Shown: positions 31,301 to 39,826 of the stretch, in pieces
Position numbering within the stretch: the stretch's first letter is position 1
How the letters are laid out: the number at the start of each line of letters is the position of its first letter
DNA from: JAYUDN01 sp043739785
GTDB taxonomy: Bacteria; Patescibacteriota; Gracilibacteria; BD1-5; UBA2023
Reading direction: 5' to 3'
DNA length: 64,000 nt
Assembly: GCA_043739785.1 (NCBI GenBank)
Contig: JAYUDN010000024.1
Span: 8,969 to 72,968 of the forward strand
Position numbers and translations under genes: made by a program
Notes under the pieces: model-generated
What the model saw: only the letters and a program-made list of their open reading frames with translations
The model's database searches: none
What the model was told of the DNA's origin: nothing

Positions 31301-32314
31301 TTCCACTCGGGAGGAGTTGCAAAGGAAGGAGGAGATATCACGGCCGGTCTATCTCGAGTGGAAGAGCTTTTCGAAGCTCGTAACCCGAAGTATCTGGCTG
31401 AAATCGCCCCATTCCCATCACAAATCGCCCTCATCGAACGAGAAGGAAACCATATGACCGTCACCATTTCGGCCACTGATCTTCAGAAACGAGAGTACTA
31501 CCTTTCGGATGAGACAATGGTCTGGACGGTTGCCAAGGGAGATACCGTAGAGGAAAAACAGATTATCGGAAAGAGTAAAGAAACAAAACAGAAGGTCCAG
31601 TCACTCAAGGCTGGACGAGTCGTGAAAATTCAGGATGCGACTATTACGATAGAAGATACGATCGCGGAGTCGGTGACCTATACGGTTCCTGCCGGTCGAA
31701 ACCTTCTCGTGAAGGAAGGAGATATAGTCAAAACGGGAGCGAAGCTTACGGAAGGACATATCTCTATCCAGTCACTTATGGAAGTCGGAGGATCGCTCGC
31801 GACGGAAATGTATATCGTCAATGATATCAAGGAAATCTATGCCTCTCAAGGACAAACCGTTAATGCGAAGCATATCGAGCTCATCACTCGTCAGATGTTC
31901 TCGAAGATCAAGATTACCAATGCGTGAGACTCTACCTTCTTCCCTGGAGATATCGTCGACATCATCCGCTACAAGAAGGAAAATCGTGAACTCTCGAAAA
32001 ATGGACTTGCCGAAGCGATCGGAACACCTCTCCTCCTCGGACTCACGAAAATCTCTCTCTTTACGGAGAGTTGGCTCTCCTCAGCATCATTTCAGGAGAC
32101 AGTTCGAGTACTCGTCGAGGCTTCCACCTCTCGAAAGATCGACTACCTCGATGGACTTAAGGAAAACGTTATCATCGGACGCCTTATCCCGACCCTTCAA
32201 TACTTCGATAACAATCGAGACGTCGGAGAGTTCTTCTCACACAAGGATGATGGGAACTATGTCGATGACTATCAGGAACTCGAGATTACGACATCAAGTA
32301 CGAGTCTCGTCTAG
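28313..32314 (+). CDS. rpoC: RNA polymerase subunit beta'
   Basis: 1333 aa. The zinc-binding CACGKY...CERCG, NADFDGDQMAVH (catalytic Mg2+ Asp triad) and the bridge-helix region ATH-G-RKGKADTALKTAQSGYLTRRLVD are intact, as is the second zinc site CETEEGVCQQCYG. Two UGA codons (30836-30838, 31925-31927); the first is a Gly in the bridge-helix block. A 270-bp spacer with 8-bp repeats (GTTCTCAA type) separates it from rpoB. The start is at the ATG 28313; a second ATG three codons later is possible. Confidence 0.98.
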
Positions 32315-32350
32315 TTCACATTTTTTCACAAAACAAATAAAAGCTTTATA

Positions 32351-32381
32351 AAAATTCCCCTCGGTCAGGAGGGGATTTTTT
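32351..32381 (+). terminator. Terminator of rpoBC
   Basis: TCCCCTC, a 6-nt loop, GAGGGGA and a T-run, 37 bp after the rpoC stop. Confidence 0.85.
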
Positions 32382-32457
32382 ATTTCCAAAAATTCTTTTG
32401 CTTTTTATAAAATATTATGTATTGTATATTTGAAATTGATTTATAACCCTTTAAAAT

Positions 32458-33909
32458 ATGAAAAATGTACTCCATATTTGACTGATTACAGTCTCGAGTT
32501 TCCTTGTTATTACTTTCTCACTTTTCTCGAGTCCTTCATATGGTGCGACAGAGAGTCCTACTAGGATCGCAATAGAAACGGTCGATACCTATATTGCAGG
32601 CCTCAAGGCAAACTATGCTTCTTCGAGCGAAATCGTACGCCAGCTTCAGGTGCTCCGAGACGGATACGTCGCTCGTAAGTCACTCCGTACCTATACGGGG
32701 AATCTGAAACTTCAGATTGATGCGATGATCACAGTCATCGATGATACGATTGCTGAATATGGAGGGGCATCTCAGACGACGAATCCAACTCCTTATTCGT
32801 ATACTACCCCGAAGAGCAGGTATACTCAAGACCCTTATCGGGTGATAGATCGCGGTATCTATATAAGAGGAACGACCAATCAAAATGGATACTACAACCC
32901 GAATACTCCGACTCCTCCAGTTTACTATCCTCCTGTATCCGGAAATCCTCGTTATATCTCAGGTCTCAGTAGTGTCGTTCTTGTCGAGAACGGATCGAAT
33001 CCCTATATGGCGTATGGATTTACCTTTGTGAATTCATCGAATTTCTCGAAGGAGTATGATATCTATGACTTTGCCTTTCAGAATAATATCAACACTGCGC
33101 AGCCTATATCTTCGACGTTTCTTCCTGTTTCTCTGGTGCGAGAAGTCTACTCACAGAATAATACCAAGATTTCCACTTCCTTCGGAGTCGAGAGTAGCGC
33201 CAATAGAGTTCTCACGATTCGAAATACGGCAGAGATCGTGAACAGAAGCTCAAAATCAAGCGCAGTAATCACGAGTTCTACCTCACTCTACCACTACCTG
33301 AACTACCTTTCGGTTTCGACGTCGACCAACCAAACCTATACGAACTATCGACTCTTTATCGCCAAGGATAATTCCGAAGCCTTTATCGTCGAACACACAC
33401 AGCTGACTTCCACTCGCTCTACTTCCAATCCTGGAACGACGGGAGTTCTTGGACTCGATATTGGTTCATTTACCTATGGAAATGCTGGATACCTGACCCA
33501 TGCTTATAGAAGTCCATCCACCAACAAACGATATAAAGAGTATCTTATGACTCCCTACAATAATACCAATATATCGAATCTGATGATGAACCTAGACCTC
33601 AGTAACACCACTTACTCGAATGAGACGATGACCTCTCCGATGTATACCCTCGGATCTCGCAATTTTATCACGACGACCAATGGATATACCATAAAGTCAG
33701 GAGGTATCTCGAAGCTCGAATCTTTCTTTTCCTACTCGAATCCTTCGATTACCGCTCTCTCTGGTCGAACCTTTTCATTCTCTCCGATAGGGGATACGAC
33801 TTTCCAGAACTCGAAACTCAGCGATAGTACTTACCGACAGTATCGTCTGTTGGTCGCTGAAGATGGTTCTGATGCTCATCTCACGGAGTATATAGAGAAG
33901 TATAACTAA
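32458..33909 (+). CDS. Large exported Ser/Thr/Asn/Tyr-rich protein
   Basis: 483 aa. An N-terminal signal peptide (one UGA inside it, HI-G-LITVSS) is followed by a short helical segment (about 40-105), a Pro/Tyr/Asn-rich linker (about 110-165) and a long beta-rich part with two similar stretches: both contain FSKEYDIYDF/NTNISNLMM-like turns and an 'YRLLVAEDGSDAHLTEYIE' or 'YRLFIAKDNSEAFIVEHTQ' motif, i.e. an internal repeat. Probably a surface protein. Terminator follows. Confidence 0.75.
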
Positions 33910-33924
33910 CTGATAGAATAGTAT

Positions 33925-33956
33925 AAAATATCCCCACCTCGGGGGTATTTTATTTT
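33925..33956 (+). terminator. Terminator after the 32458 gene
   Basis: AAATATCCCC, 5-nt loop, GGGGGTATTT and a T-rich tail. Confidence 0.75.
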
Positions 33957-34013
33957 ACTTTTTCCGCATTTTTCGAATAATGGAGGTGAGCTCGTACTAT
34001 TGGTTTAATTTAC

Positions 34014-34790
34014 ATGACCGTTCGAATCCATCCATCTTGGCAGAGAGTATTGGCTCCAGAGTTTGACAAACCGTACTGGAAAGAGCTTACCGATTTTGTA
34101 AAAAATGAATATTCACAATATAGCTGTTTTCCGATCGGGAAGGATATTTTGCGTGCCTTCGATATGACCCCATTCGAATCGGTAAAGGTCGTCATCCTCG
34201 GACAAGACCCATATCATACAGCGTATACGGTTGAAGGTTGAAAGTTGAAAGTTAGAGGTTGAGAAAGTTTGAATAACTCTCAAGAAGAAATTGGAATGCT
34301 TTCGCTTTCAGAACAAGAAATGATAGAGCAGTATCCAAAATATGCGGCTATGGGGCTTTCCTTTTCGGTGCCGAGTGGTTCGAAATCACAACCCAGTCTC
34401 ACCAATATTTTCAAAGAACTACAGAGCGATCTTGGTATCACTCGAACCAATACGGATCTATCTGACTGGGCAGAGCAGGGAGTGCTCCTCCTCAATGCGG
34501 TCCTTACCGTTCGATCTGGAGAAGCCGCTTCTCATCAAGGGAAAGGATGGGAAATTTTTACGGATATGGTCATTCGACAGCTCTCCGAGAAACGAGAGGG
34601 GATTGTTTTTATCCTCTGGGGAAAGTATGCCATCTCGAAATCCTTACTTATCGATTCGTCCAGACATTACGTACTCACGAGCCCTCATCCTTCACCATTC
34701 TCGGCTTATACGGGATTTTATGGTTCGAAACCCTTTTCAAAAGCCAATACCTACCTCGAAAAAAACGGGAAATTACCTATAGCATGGTAA
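34014..34790 (+). CDS. ung: Uracil-DNA glycosylase with insertion in the catalytic loop
   Basis: 258 aa. VVILGQDPYH (catalytic Asp), PSLTNIFKEL, WAEQGVLLLNAVLTVR, VFILWGKYA and SPHPSPFSAYTGF (catalytic His) identify family-1 UDG. Between DPYH and GLSFSVP, where the family has about 7 residues (GPGQAHG-type), there are about 45. The first part is encoded by GTTGAAA-type 7-mers with two UGA codons, the rest is acidic (EEIGMLSLSEQEMIEQYPKYA). Catalytic residues are kept, so it may be active. It excises uracil from DNA. Confidence 0.92.
34226..34272 (+). repeat. Heptamer repeat array inside ung
   Basis: Five to six GTTGAAA/GTTGAAG-type 7-mers in tandem. Translated in frame as a Lys/Gly/Val-rich loop; two units contain UGA, here read as Gly. 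Confidence 0.78.
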
Positions 34791-34867
34791 TTCTAAAAAG
34801 ATTGTACATTGACTCGGTATTGTATATAGTTTATGAGTTTAGTTTTATTTTCTATTATTTTTTCGAT

Positions 34868-35905
34868 ATGAAAAAATTTCTCTTCTTCCTTCCACTTCTA
34901 TTTTTATTCTCGAATACCTTTGCGTCGGATAGTCCGGTGATGGATATATATACATGATCCGGAACCCCTTGCCAACTGAACAATTCTTATGCGTATGATG
35001 TAGGAAGCTTGCAGTATGCTTGTGTAGTAGAAAAGAAGGGAGGAGAAAGTGTACTGAACCTCAATGGAAAAGAAAATAATGCATATACCTGAGTTGAAAG
35101 TGTCGCTTTTTGAAACTCCGGAACACTGATACTTTATCTCAATAAGGGGAAACTGTACTCAATCCTATATGGAAACTACCAGTCTCCCTGGTACCCGTTT
35201 ACTCCTTCTATACAGAATGATGCAAGTGGGAACTTTGTCATTACAGCAGAGGATAGTGATGGATATTTATGGATATATAATGGAAAGGAAGTCGGAATTG
35301 GACTTCCTCAATACCCTTTCGTGTTAAGTGATACATTCAATTTACCGATTGTTTTTGAATCCACTTCAGATAAGAGCTGGTATGATCACGTATATCTCTG
35401 AGATACAGAGATACTCACCGAGTACTCTCATTTCATCTACGAAGGAACCTACCTGAAAAAATCGAAAAATACTGTGGTGCTCTTGGCTCGAAAGGGTGAA
35501 CATACAGTGCTCATTGCCTTGAATGAAGATTTCTCCGTATCGAAGCTTGCCGAAGTTCCATACGATCTTTATGAATATGCTCTTTTTGCTATGAATTATG
35601 ACCATCCATCACAATTTGCCTTTGTGGTAAAAGATAGAGAACGCTACCGCATCGTTTCCAATGGTTGACGGGTCTCAGGCTTGTACGATAGTGTCGATAG
35701 TCTCTCATATGATACGGGGTTCTGACTGTTTAAACAAGTCACAAAAGGTGGAAAAGATTATTTCTCAATTGGGAATATTGGATATGGACCCTACGATACA
35801 GTTAGTTACCCCCTTACCACTTCAAATAGGGTTCATTGGTACATAACAGTTTCGAAGTGAGGAAAAGACTATATGGTGATCGATGGAAGAGAAGTCGCAT
35901 TCTAA
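34868..35905 (+). CDS. Exported beta-rich protein
   Basis: 345 aa. A classic signal peptide (KKFLFFLPLLFLFSNTFA) is followed by Gly/Tyr/Asp-rich strands. A 'SKGGKDYMVIDGREV' unit near the C-terminus and a similar 'TKGGKDYFSIGNIG' unit 45 residues before it suggest a beta-propeller-like repeat. Several UGA codons. No enzyme motif seen. It is followed by the Kazal-domain gene. Confidence 0.72.
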
Positions 35906-35933
35906 AACTTGAGAATATCTTTCGAAATAAAAT

Positions 35934-35961
35934 TTGCATTTTTCTCTTTTTCCCCGATAAT
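35934..35961 (+). promoter_or_regulatory. Promoter of the Kazal-domain gene
   Basis: TTGCAT, a 16-bp spacer and GATAAT (35956-35961), 22 bp before the ATG. Confidence 0.6.
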
Positions 35962-35983
35962 GAAATTATTCTAATACCAACTT

Positions 35984-36754
35984 ATGAAATCCTTCCCTAT
36001 AGTATCAGTACTTGCGACGATCCTCGCGATGCTCGTTTCTGAATATATATTTCACTTTCCTTCGAGGATGCTCCATGATGGCGGTGCGCCACTTGTACAG
36101 GTAAGCCTTCCAGGAGTCACCGAAGTTGTTATGACTCCGACTCCTCCGAAAGGAGAAACCGTCTACTGTACGGCGGAGTATGCTCCAGTCTGCGGCTGAG
36201 ATAGCATCACCTATCCGAATGCCTGTGAAGCTGGTCGTTCTCATGCTACTGTTGCCTATACGGGAACTTGTGATAACAGAAAGATAGAAAAGCCCCTCTA
36301 TGAAGAAGTTGTATCCACTGGCATGACAGATTCAGGTTCGACGGTATCCGGATCAACCGGATCGGTTATCTCCGTAGTGACTCCCACTCCACTCACGCCA
36401 TCTGAGACCGCTTCAGGGGCTCCGATTTTTGATACGGGATCGTATCATATCTATGCGAATAATTCTCTCAATTATGGATTCGCCCTTCCGAAGTATACCT
36501 ACTACCAGGGGTATGGGGTACGAGACAGTGCCGCTCATACGATGGCGGTCTCCCTCACAGCGACCGGGATTGACACCTTCGATACCGCAGATGTCCGCAT
36601 CTGGTACTACCGCAAGCTTCCAGCTGATACCACCGGAAAAAAGGTGATCAATCTCCTCGATGGAGGGATCGTCCTCATTGCTGGAGACGAAGCAAATCCA
36701 CGAGTTGCGAAGATCATAGAAACGATCGAGCAAAGTACGAAGAATCTCCAATAA
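35984..36754 (+). CDS. Exported or anchored protein with a Kazal-type inhibitor domain
   Basis: 256 aa. A single N-terminal hydrophobic segment (signal or anchor) is followed by a Kazal-like domain at about residues 62-98: CTAEYAPVCG-G-DSITYPNAC...GTC, where the second Gly is UGA. A Ser/Thr/Gly/Pro linker (about 108-145) leads to a compact C-terminal domain. Kazal domains inhibit serine proteases by a tight-binding loop; on a cell surface it could guard against host or prey proteases (inference). Confidence 0.82.
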
Positions 36755-36756
36755 CT

Positions 36757-36785
36757 AAAATCCTCCCGATTCGGGAGGATTTTTT
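36757..36785 (+). terminator. Terminator after the Kazal-domain gene
   Basis: AAAATCCTCCC, 5-nt loop, GGGAGGATTTTTT, 2 bp after the stop. It may also serve the convergent gene. Confidence 0.85.
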
Positions 36786-36812
36786 GAATGTTTCTTGGCA
36801 GCCGAAAGGATA

Positions 36813-37463
36813 TTATTTTTTTCGAGCGAGGATTAAGTGGTTTGTCCTTTCTACTTTCTCACAGACGGTGACTTCGAATCAATGTTTGTCGAGCTCAGTA
36901 ATTATCGCATCAAACAGTACCATATCGGTCGTACTTGCCATTGTATTGAATATAATTTGCTTTTCTGAGCTTGAAATACGAAGTATATTTTCCCAGAATA
37001 TAGCATCAAAAAATACTAAAGGTACTTGGTTGTTGATAAACAGGTCTATAATAATAAGTCCGTAGGCATCCTCAGTGTTCGCTACATACGTATACGCATC
37101 CTGACAGAGAATCTCCGTATTTACATAGCTATCGAGGGCAAATTCCTTCCTCGCGATCTCGATGATGACCGGATCGATATCGACCGCTCTGAGGAGATTC
37201 GGAAGGTGAAATTCATTCCGAATAAGTTCAATGACTGATCCAGCTCCGAGTCCGAGGAGGAGGATATCTTCACTACCTCGGAAATCAGCCTCTCGAAGGG
37301 CAAATCGCATGATTCGATGGAGTGATCCATACGAATAGTTTGCATCTCGAGTATTCAGCTTCTTCTTTCCTCTGAAAAGTACGATTCTCAGATCTCCATT
37401 ATAGACTGATCTTATAGTGGAAACAATAGCAAAAAAATAGCTCAAAGGGATTTTGATCCTCAT
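36813..37463 (-). CDS. Spermidine synthase-like SAM-dependent methyltransferase-fold protein
   Basis: 216 aa from the ATG at 37463 (an in-frame TTG at 37502 is the alternative). The cofactor motif ILLLGLGAGSVIELI, then RAVDIDPVIIEIARKEF and DAYTYVANTEDAYGLIIIDLF, match the spermidine synthase-like Rossmann fold. The polyamine-specific N-terminal domain is short. One UGA near the C-terminus (DKH-G-FEVTVCE). Substrate uncertain: polyamine synthesis or a generic methyl transfer. Confidence 0.78.
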
Positions 37464-37601
37464 AGGTTGGGGGTTTCGAGTCAGCGAATCTATCGAAATC
37501 AACGTATTAGAATACTAGAATGAATGTACCATCAAAATCAAGAAATGAGCATTTTTATCTTACTACTATGAGAAGCAAAGTACTATGTTACTTGAAAGAG
37601 T

Positions 37602-37820
37602 CTATCTTCCTCGTGCGGCAGATCTGCCTGGACGCTGTTTACTTGGTGGGTTCATCGCGGTGTGACCTTTACCACTGAACTTTCCCATACTCTGTGGACC
37701 AAATCGAGTGACCTTTTGGATGGGGATGTGTGGCTTCGGGATTTCTTCGACGATGGCTTCTTCGACTATTACTTTTTCTTTCGGGTCTTGTTCGACTGGA
37801 GTTGATTTTGCTTTTGGCAT
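37602..37820 (-). CDS. Small basic protein
   Basis: 72 aa from ATG to TAG, no UGA. The N-terminal half is acidic (EEAIVEEIPKP) and the C-terminal half Gly/Arg/Lys/Pro-rich, ending SAARGR. Looks disordered and could bind nucleic acid or ribosomes. No family recognised. Confidence 0.55.
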   Translation of the reverse strand: MPKAKSTPVEQDPKEKVIVEEAIVEEIPKPHIPIQKVTRFGPQSMGKFSGKGHTAMNPPSKQRPGRSAARGR

Positions 37821-37873
37821 AGATGGAAATTATATACCATAGCATTTTATCCGTAAATATATTTTTGTAAATA

Positions 37874-38215
37874 CTATTTCACTTTGTTGGACCTTGGAGG
37901 TTTTTTGGAACTTCATCATTTTATTGGCTTTTTTACTGCCCGATTCGGCACATTAGCAAGGTCGAATGGTTCAGCAAGAATACCTATAAAAGGCTTGAAA
38001 ACGAGACTCGGAGTGACAGCTTGTCTACACCGTGCTTTGATCCATGCGATTATTACTTTCGGAAGATCCCCTGTAAGGATTCTTGTCTCTTCTCGTACTC
38101 GTTTGGTTACCCGTTCGACTAAATTACTTTTGCCACCAGTTTCATATTCCTGATGTACGATTCGAGTGACATCATGATGGGTATAGGGTTCGAGAATCTG
38201 TTTTTCAGTAGCCAT
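37874..38215 (-). CDS. Small helical protein, paralog A
   Basis: 113 aa. Clearly related to the 94-aa product of 38479-38763: both share an HHDVTRIV/YLDVERIV start, a Lys/Arg-rich middle (RVTKRVREETRIL / RVIAKVRETMRLI), a 'W-I-K/H-x-x-C' segment and an ending with EPFDLANVP/EAIDLASLP. Two consecutive UGA codons near the C-terminus extend it by a Lys/Pro-rich tail. Function unknown. Confidence 0.7.
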
Positions 38216-38364
38216 AAGAGGTGATAATCTACATCATTGTAGCTTGAAATATGGGAAGTCAATTTCCGTTAGCTTATCTGGTATAGTTAGTATTTTTCTC
38301 TTCTTCTGCAGCCTACTTAGAATGGAGGAAATCTCAGGAACTTTTTTGTAAGGAATAAACCACT

Positions 38365-38580
38365 CTGTTTCTACTGTATCTTTCATGGAAGTGAGGCAAG
38401 ATCAATAGCTTCAGCGAGTTTACCACGAAACATCTTTCTTGGTGCTTCTGGTAATGTATATTGTAGACAAATCTGTTTCTACTGTATCCTTCATGGAAGT
38501 GAGGCAAGATCAATAGCTTCAGCGAGTTTACCACGAAACATCTTTCTTGGTGCTTCTGGTAATGTATATTGTAGACAAAT
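38365..38580. repeat. 108-bp tandem duplication
   Basis: Copy 1 at 38365-38472 and copy 2 at 38473-38580 are adjacent and differ at one visible position (TATCTTTC versus TATCCTTC). Copy 2 is the 3' end of the 94-aa gene; copy 1 is a dead duplicate beyond its stop. The period is 36 codons. Confidence 0.92.
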
Positions 38581-38763
38581 CTGGTGTATCCAAGCTCTCA
38601 CACGTTCTGGGAGAGGAGCCTCAATCAGGCGCATAGTTTCTCGAACCTTTGCGATTACTCGAGGCTTCAAATCTTCTATTCCATCCGATTCTGCTTGTTC
38701 CGATACTATTCTTTCGACATCGAGATAATGAAAGGGTTCTCGGACTTCATTGCGTATAGACAT
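38479..38763 (-). CDS. Small helical protein, paralog B
   Basis: 94 aa. Paralog of 37874-38215 (see shared motifs there). One UGA (38491-38493) precedes the true stop TAG. Its 3' 108 bp are duplicated downstream. The pair may have arisen by local duplication. Function unknown. Confidence 0.7.
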
Positions 38764-38816
38764 ATAATAAAATTTAGAATAGCATTATACTATATAAATT
38801 ACTTTGTCAATAAAAT

Positions 38817-39245
38817 CTACCCAATCCTCTTGCTCATCTTCGAGATGATATTGTTCGCGCGCTCGATTTCGACGGACTCCGCGGAGTGGATGATATCGGA
38901 ACAGAACTCTTCAGCACGGGTGATGGCTTCGGCAAGCTTCGCTTCACCACCTGGCGCGATAGCGACATAGCTCACTCGAGCATCGCCATCATGGGCTTCA
39001 CGACGTACGAGGCCAACCTTCTCCATCGGGAGGAGGAGTCGGGTAATTCCTGAAGCGGTAAGGCCTATAGTATCCGCAAGATCCACCCCTCGCATATGGT
39101 TGCCGTCAGCTACCGAGAGGGCATAGAGGATGAGAAAAACCGACCATCCGAGTCCTCCGAGCTTCGCGTCAAGTCGTCTAGAGAGAATCGTCTCGATACG
39201 AGAGAGGGAGATGAAAAGTGAGAGGGTAGGTGAGAGGGAAGACAG
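38817..39245 (-). CDS. MarR-family transcription regulator
   Basis: About 142 aa. A winged-helix core is visible: LSRRLDAKLGGLGWSVFLIL, MRGVDLADTIGLTASGITRLLLPMEKVGLVRREAHDGDARVSYVAI (recognition helix and wing), then a C-terminal dimer helix. No ATG, GTG or TTG precedes the first helix in this frame; CTG at 39245 or ATT at 39263 would be the start, otherwise the ATG at 39095 would remove helix 1. A TAG at 39270-39272 limits the N-terminus. A palindrome just upstream suggests self-regulation. Confidence 0.82.
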   Translation of the reverse strand: MSSLSPTLSLFISLSRIETILSRRLDAKLGGLGWSVFLILYALSVADGNHMRGVDLADTIGLTASGITRLLLPMEKVGLVRREAHDGDARVSYVAIAPGGEAKLAEAITRAEEFCSDIIHSAESVEIERANNIISKMSKRIG

Positions 39246-39265
39246 AAAAAATTCTTGATAAATAG

Positions 39266-39282
39266 TTGACTAATCAAGTCAA
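39266..39282. promoter_or_regulatory. Palindromic operator upstream of marR
   Basis: TTGACT, 5 nt, AGTCAA: a perfect inverted repeat 20 bp upstream of the probable marR start. Size and spacing fit a MarR dimer site. Confidence 0.6.
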
Positions 39283-39341
39283 TGGAAAGAGGATGGGAAG
39301 TCAAAGAATTAAGAAAGATTATAAAAGTACGATAAAGAATG

Positions 39342-39490
39342 AGTCTGTGCAAATAATGCACAGACTTAACTAGTTCCAATTTGGAACAAGTTGAACTAAT
39401 CTAATTGTTGCAAAAAATGCAACAGTCCTTTTCTAGATTGAGTTATTGTACGAAATACATAATCGAACTATCCGGAATTTCCGGGTAGTT
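39342..39490. repeat. Array of four unrelated perfect hairpins
   Basis: HP1 AGTCTGTGCA/TGCACAGACT (39342-39366), HP2 GTTCCAA/TTGGAAC (39373-39387), HP3 TGTTGCA/TGCAACA (39406-39424), HP4 AACTATCCGGAA/TTCCGGGTAGTT (39466-39490, one G-T pair). Loops are 1-5 nt. The stems share no sequence with each other and only HP3 has a short A-run. No gene overlaps them. Confidence 0.8.
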
Positions 39491-39503
39491 GAAAAATACA
39501 TTC

Positions 39504-39725
39504 TTATGACCGAGGAATTTGCATTTTCTGCACATTGCTTTTCTCATCGACTTCACCCGACTTCAAAACATTGTTAATATGCCTGGTAGCGACGGTACGA
39601 TCAATCTCAAATAACTCAGTAATTTGCTCTTGCCGAGCCCAGACGGTATCAGATTTCTGATCTATCTGTATCTGGATTTCTCCATTTTCCCCCTGATAGA
39701 TGATGATATTTTTCTTACGATCCAT
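39504..39725 (-). pseudogene. RhuM-like protein remnant (N-terminal part)
   Basis: 73 aa from the ATG at 39725 to a TAA. It matches the start of the RhuM/virulence-associated family: IIIYQGENGEIQIQI, TVWARQEQITELFEIDRTVATRHINNVLKSGEVDEKSNVQKM. Full members have about 330 aa; here the frame stops right after the N-terminal domain, so it is a truncated remnant of a mobile or defence-associated gene. The stop is TAA, so recoding does not rescue it. Confidence 0.75.
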
Positions 39726-39826
39726 AGAAAAATATGTATATACATACATTGTATACAAAAGAATATATTTACAACATATTTTACTCAGTATCTCGGTTTC
39801 TAAATTTTGCTTGTGAATAATCACGA

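Noticed and set aside
30449..31306. 285-aa open frame on the minus strand inside rpoC
   Set aside because: It lies fully antisense to conserved rpoC sequence, its composition is that of a shadow frame (Ser/Arg/Phe-rich) and it has no recognisable motif.
34342..34957. 146- and 136-aa frames overlapping ung
   Set aside because: The ung frame carries all conserved motifs through this region; the others are shadows.
39342..39490. CRISPR array
   Set aside because: The four palindromes have different sequences, so there is no repeated unit with spacers.
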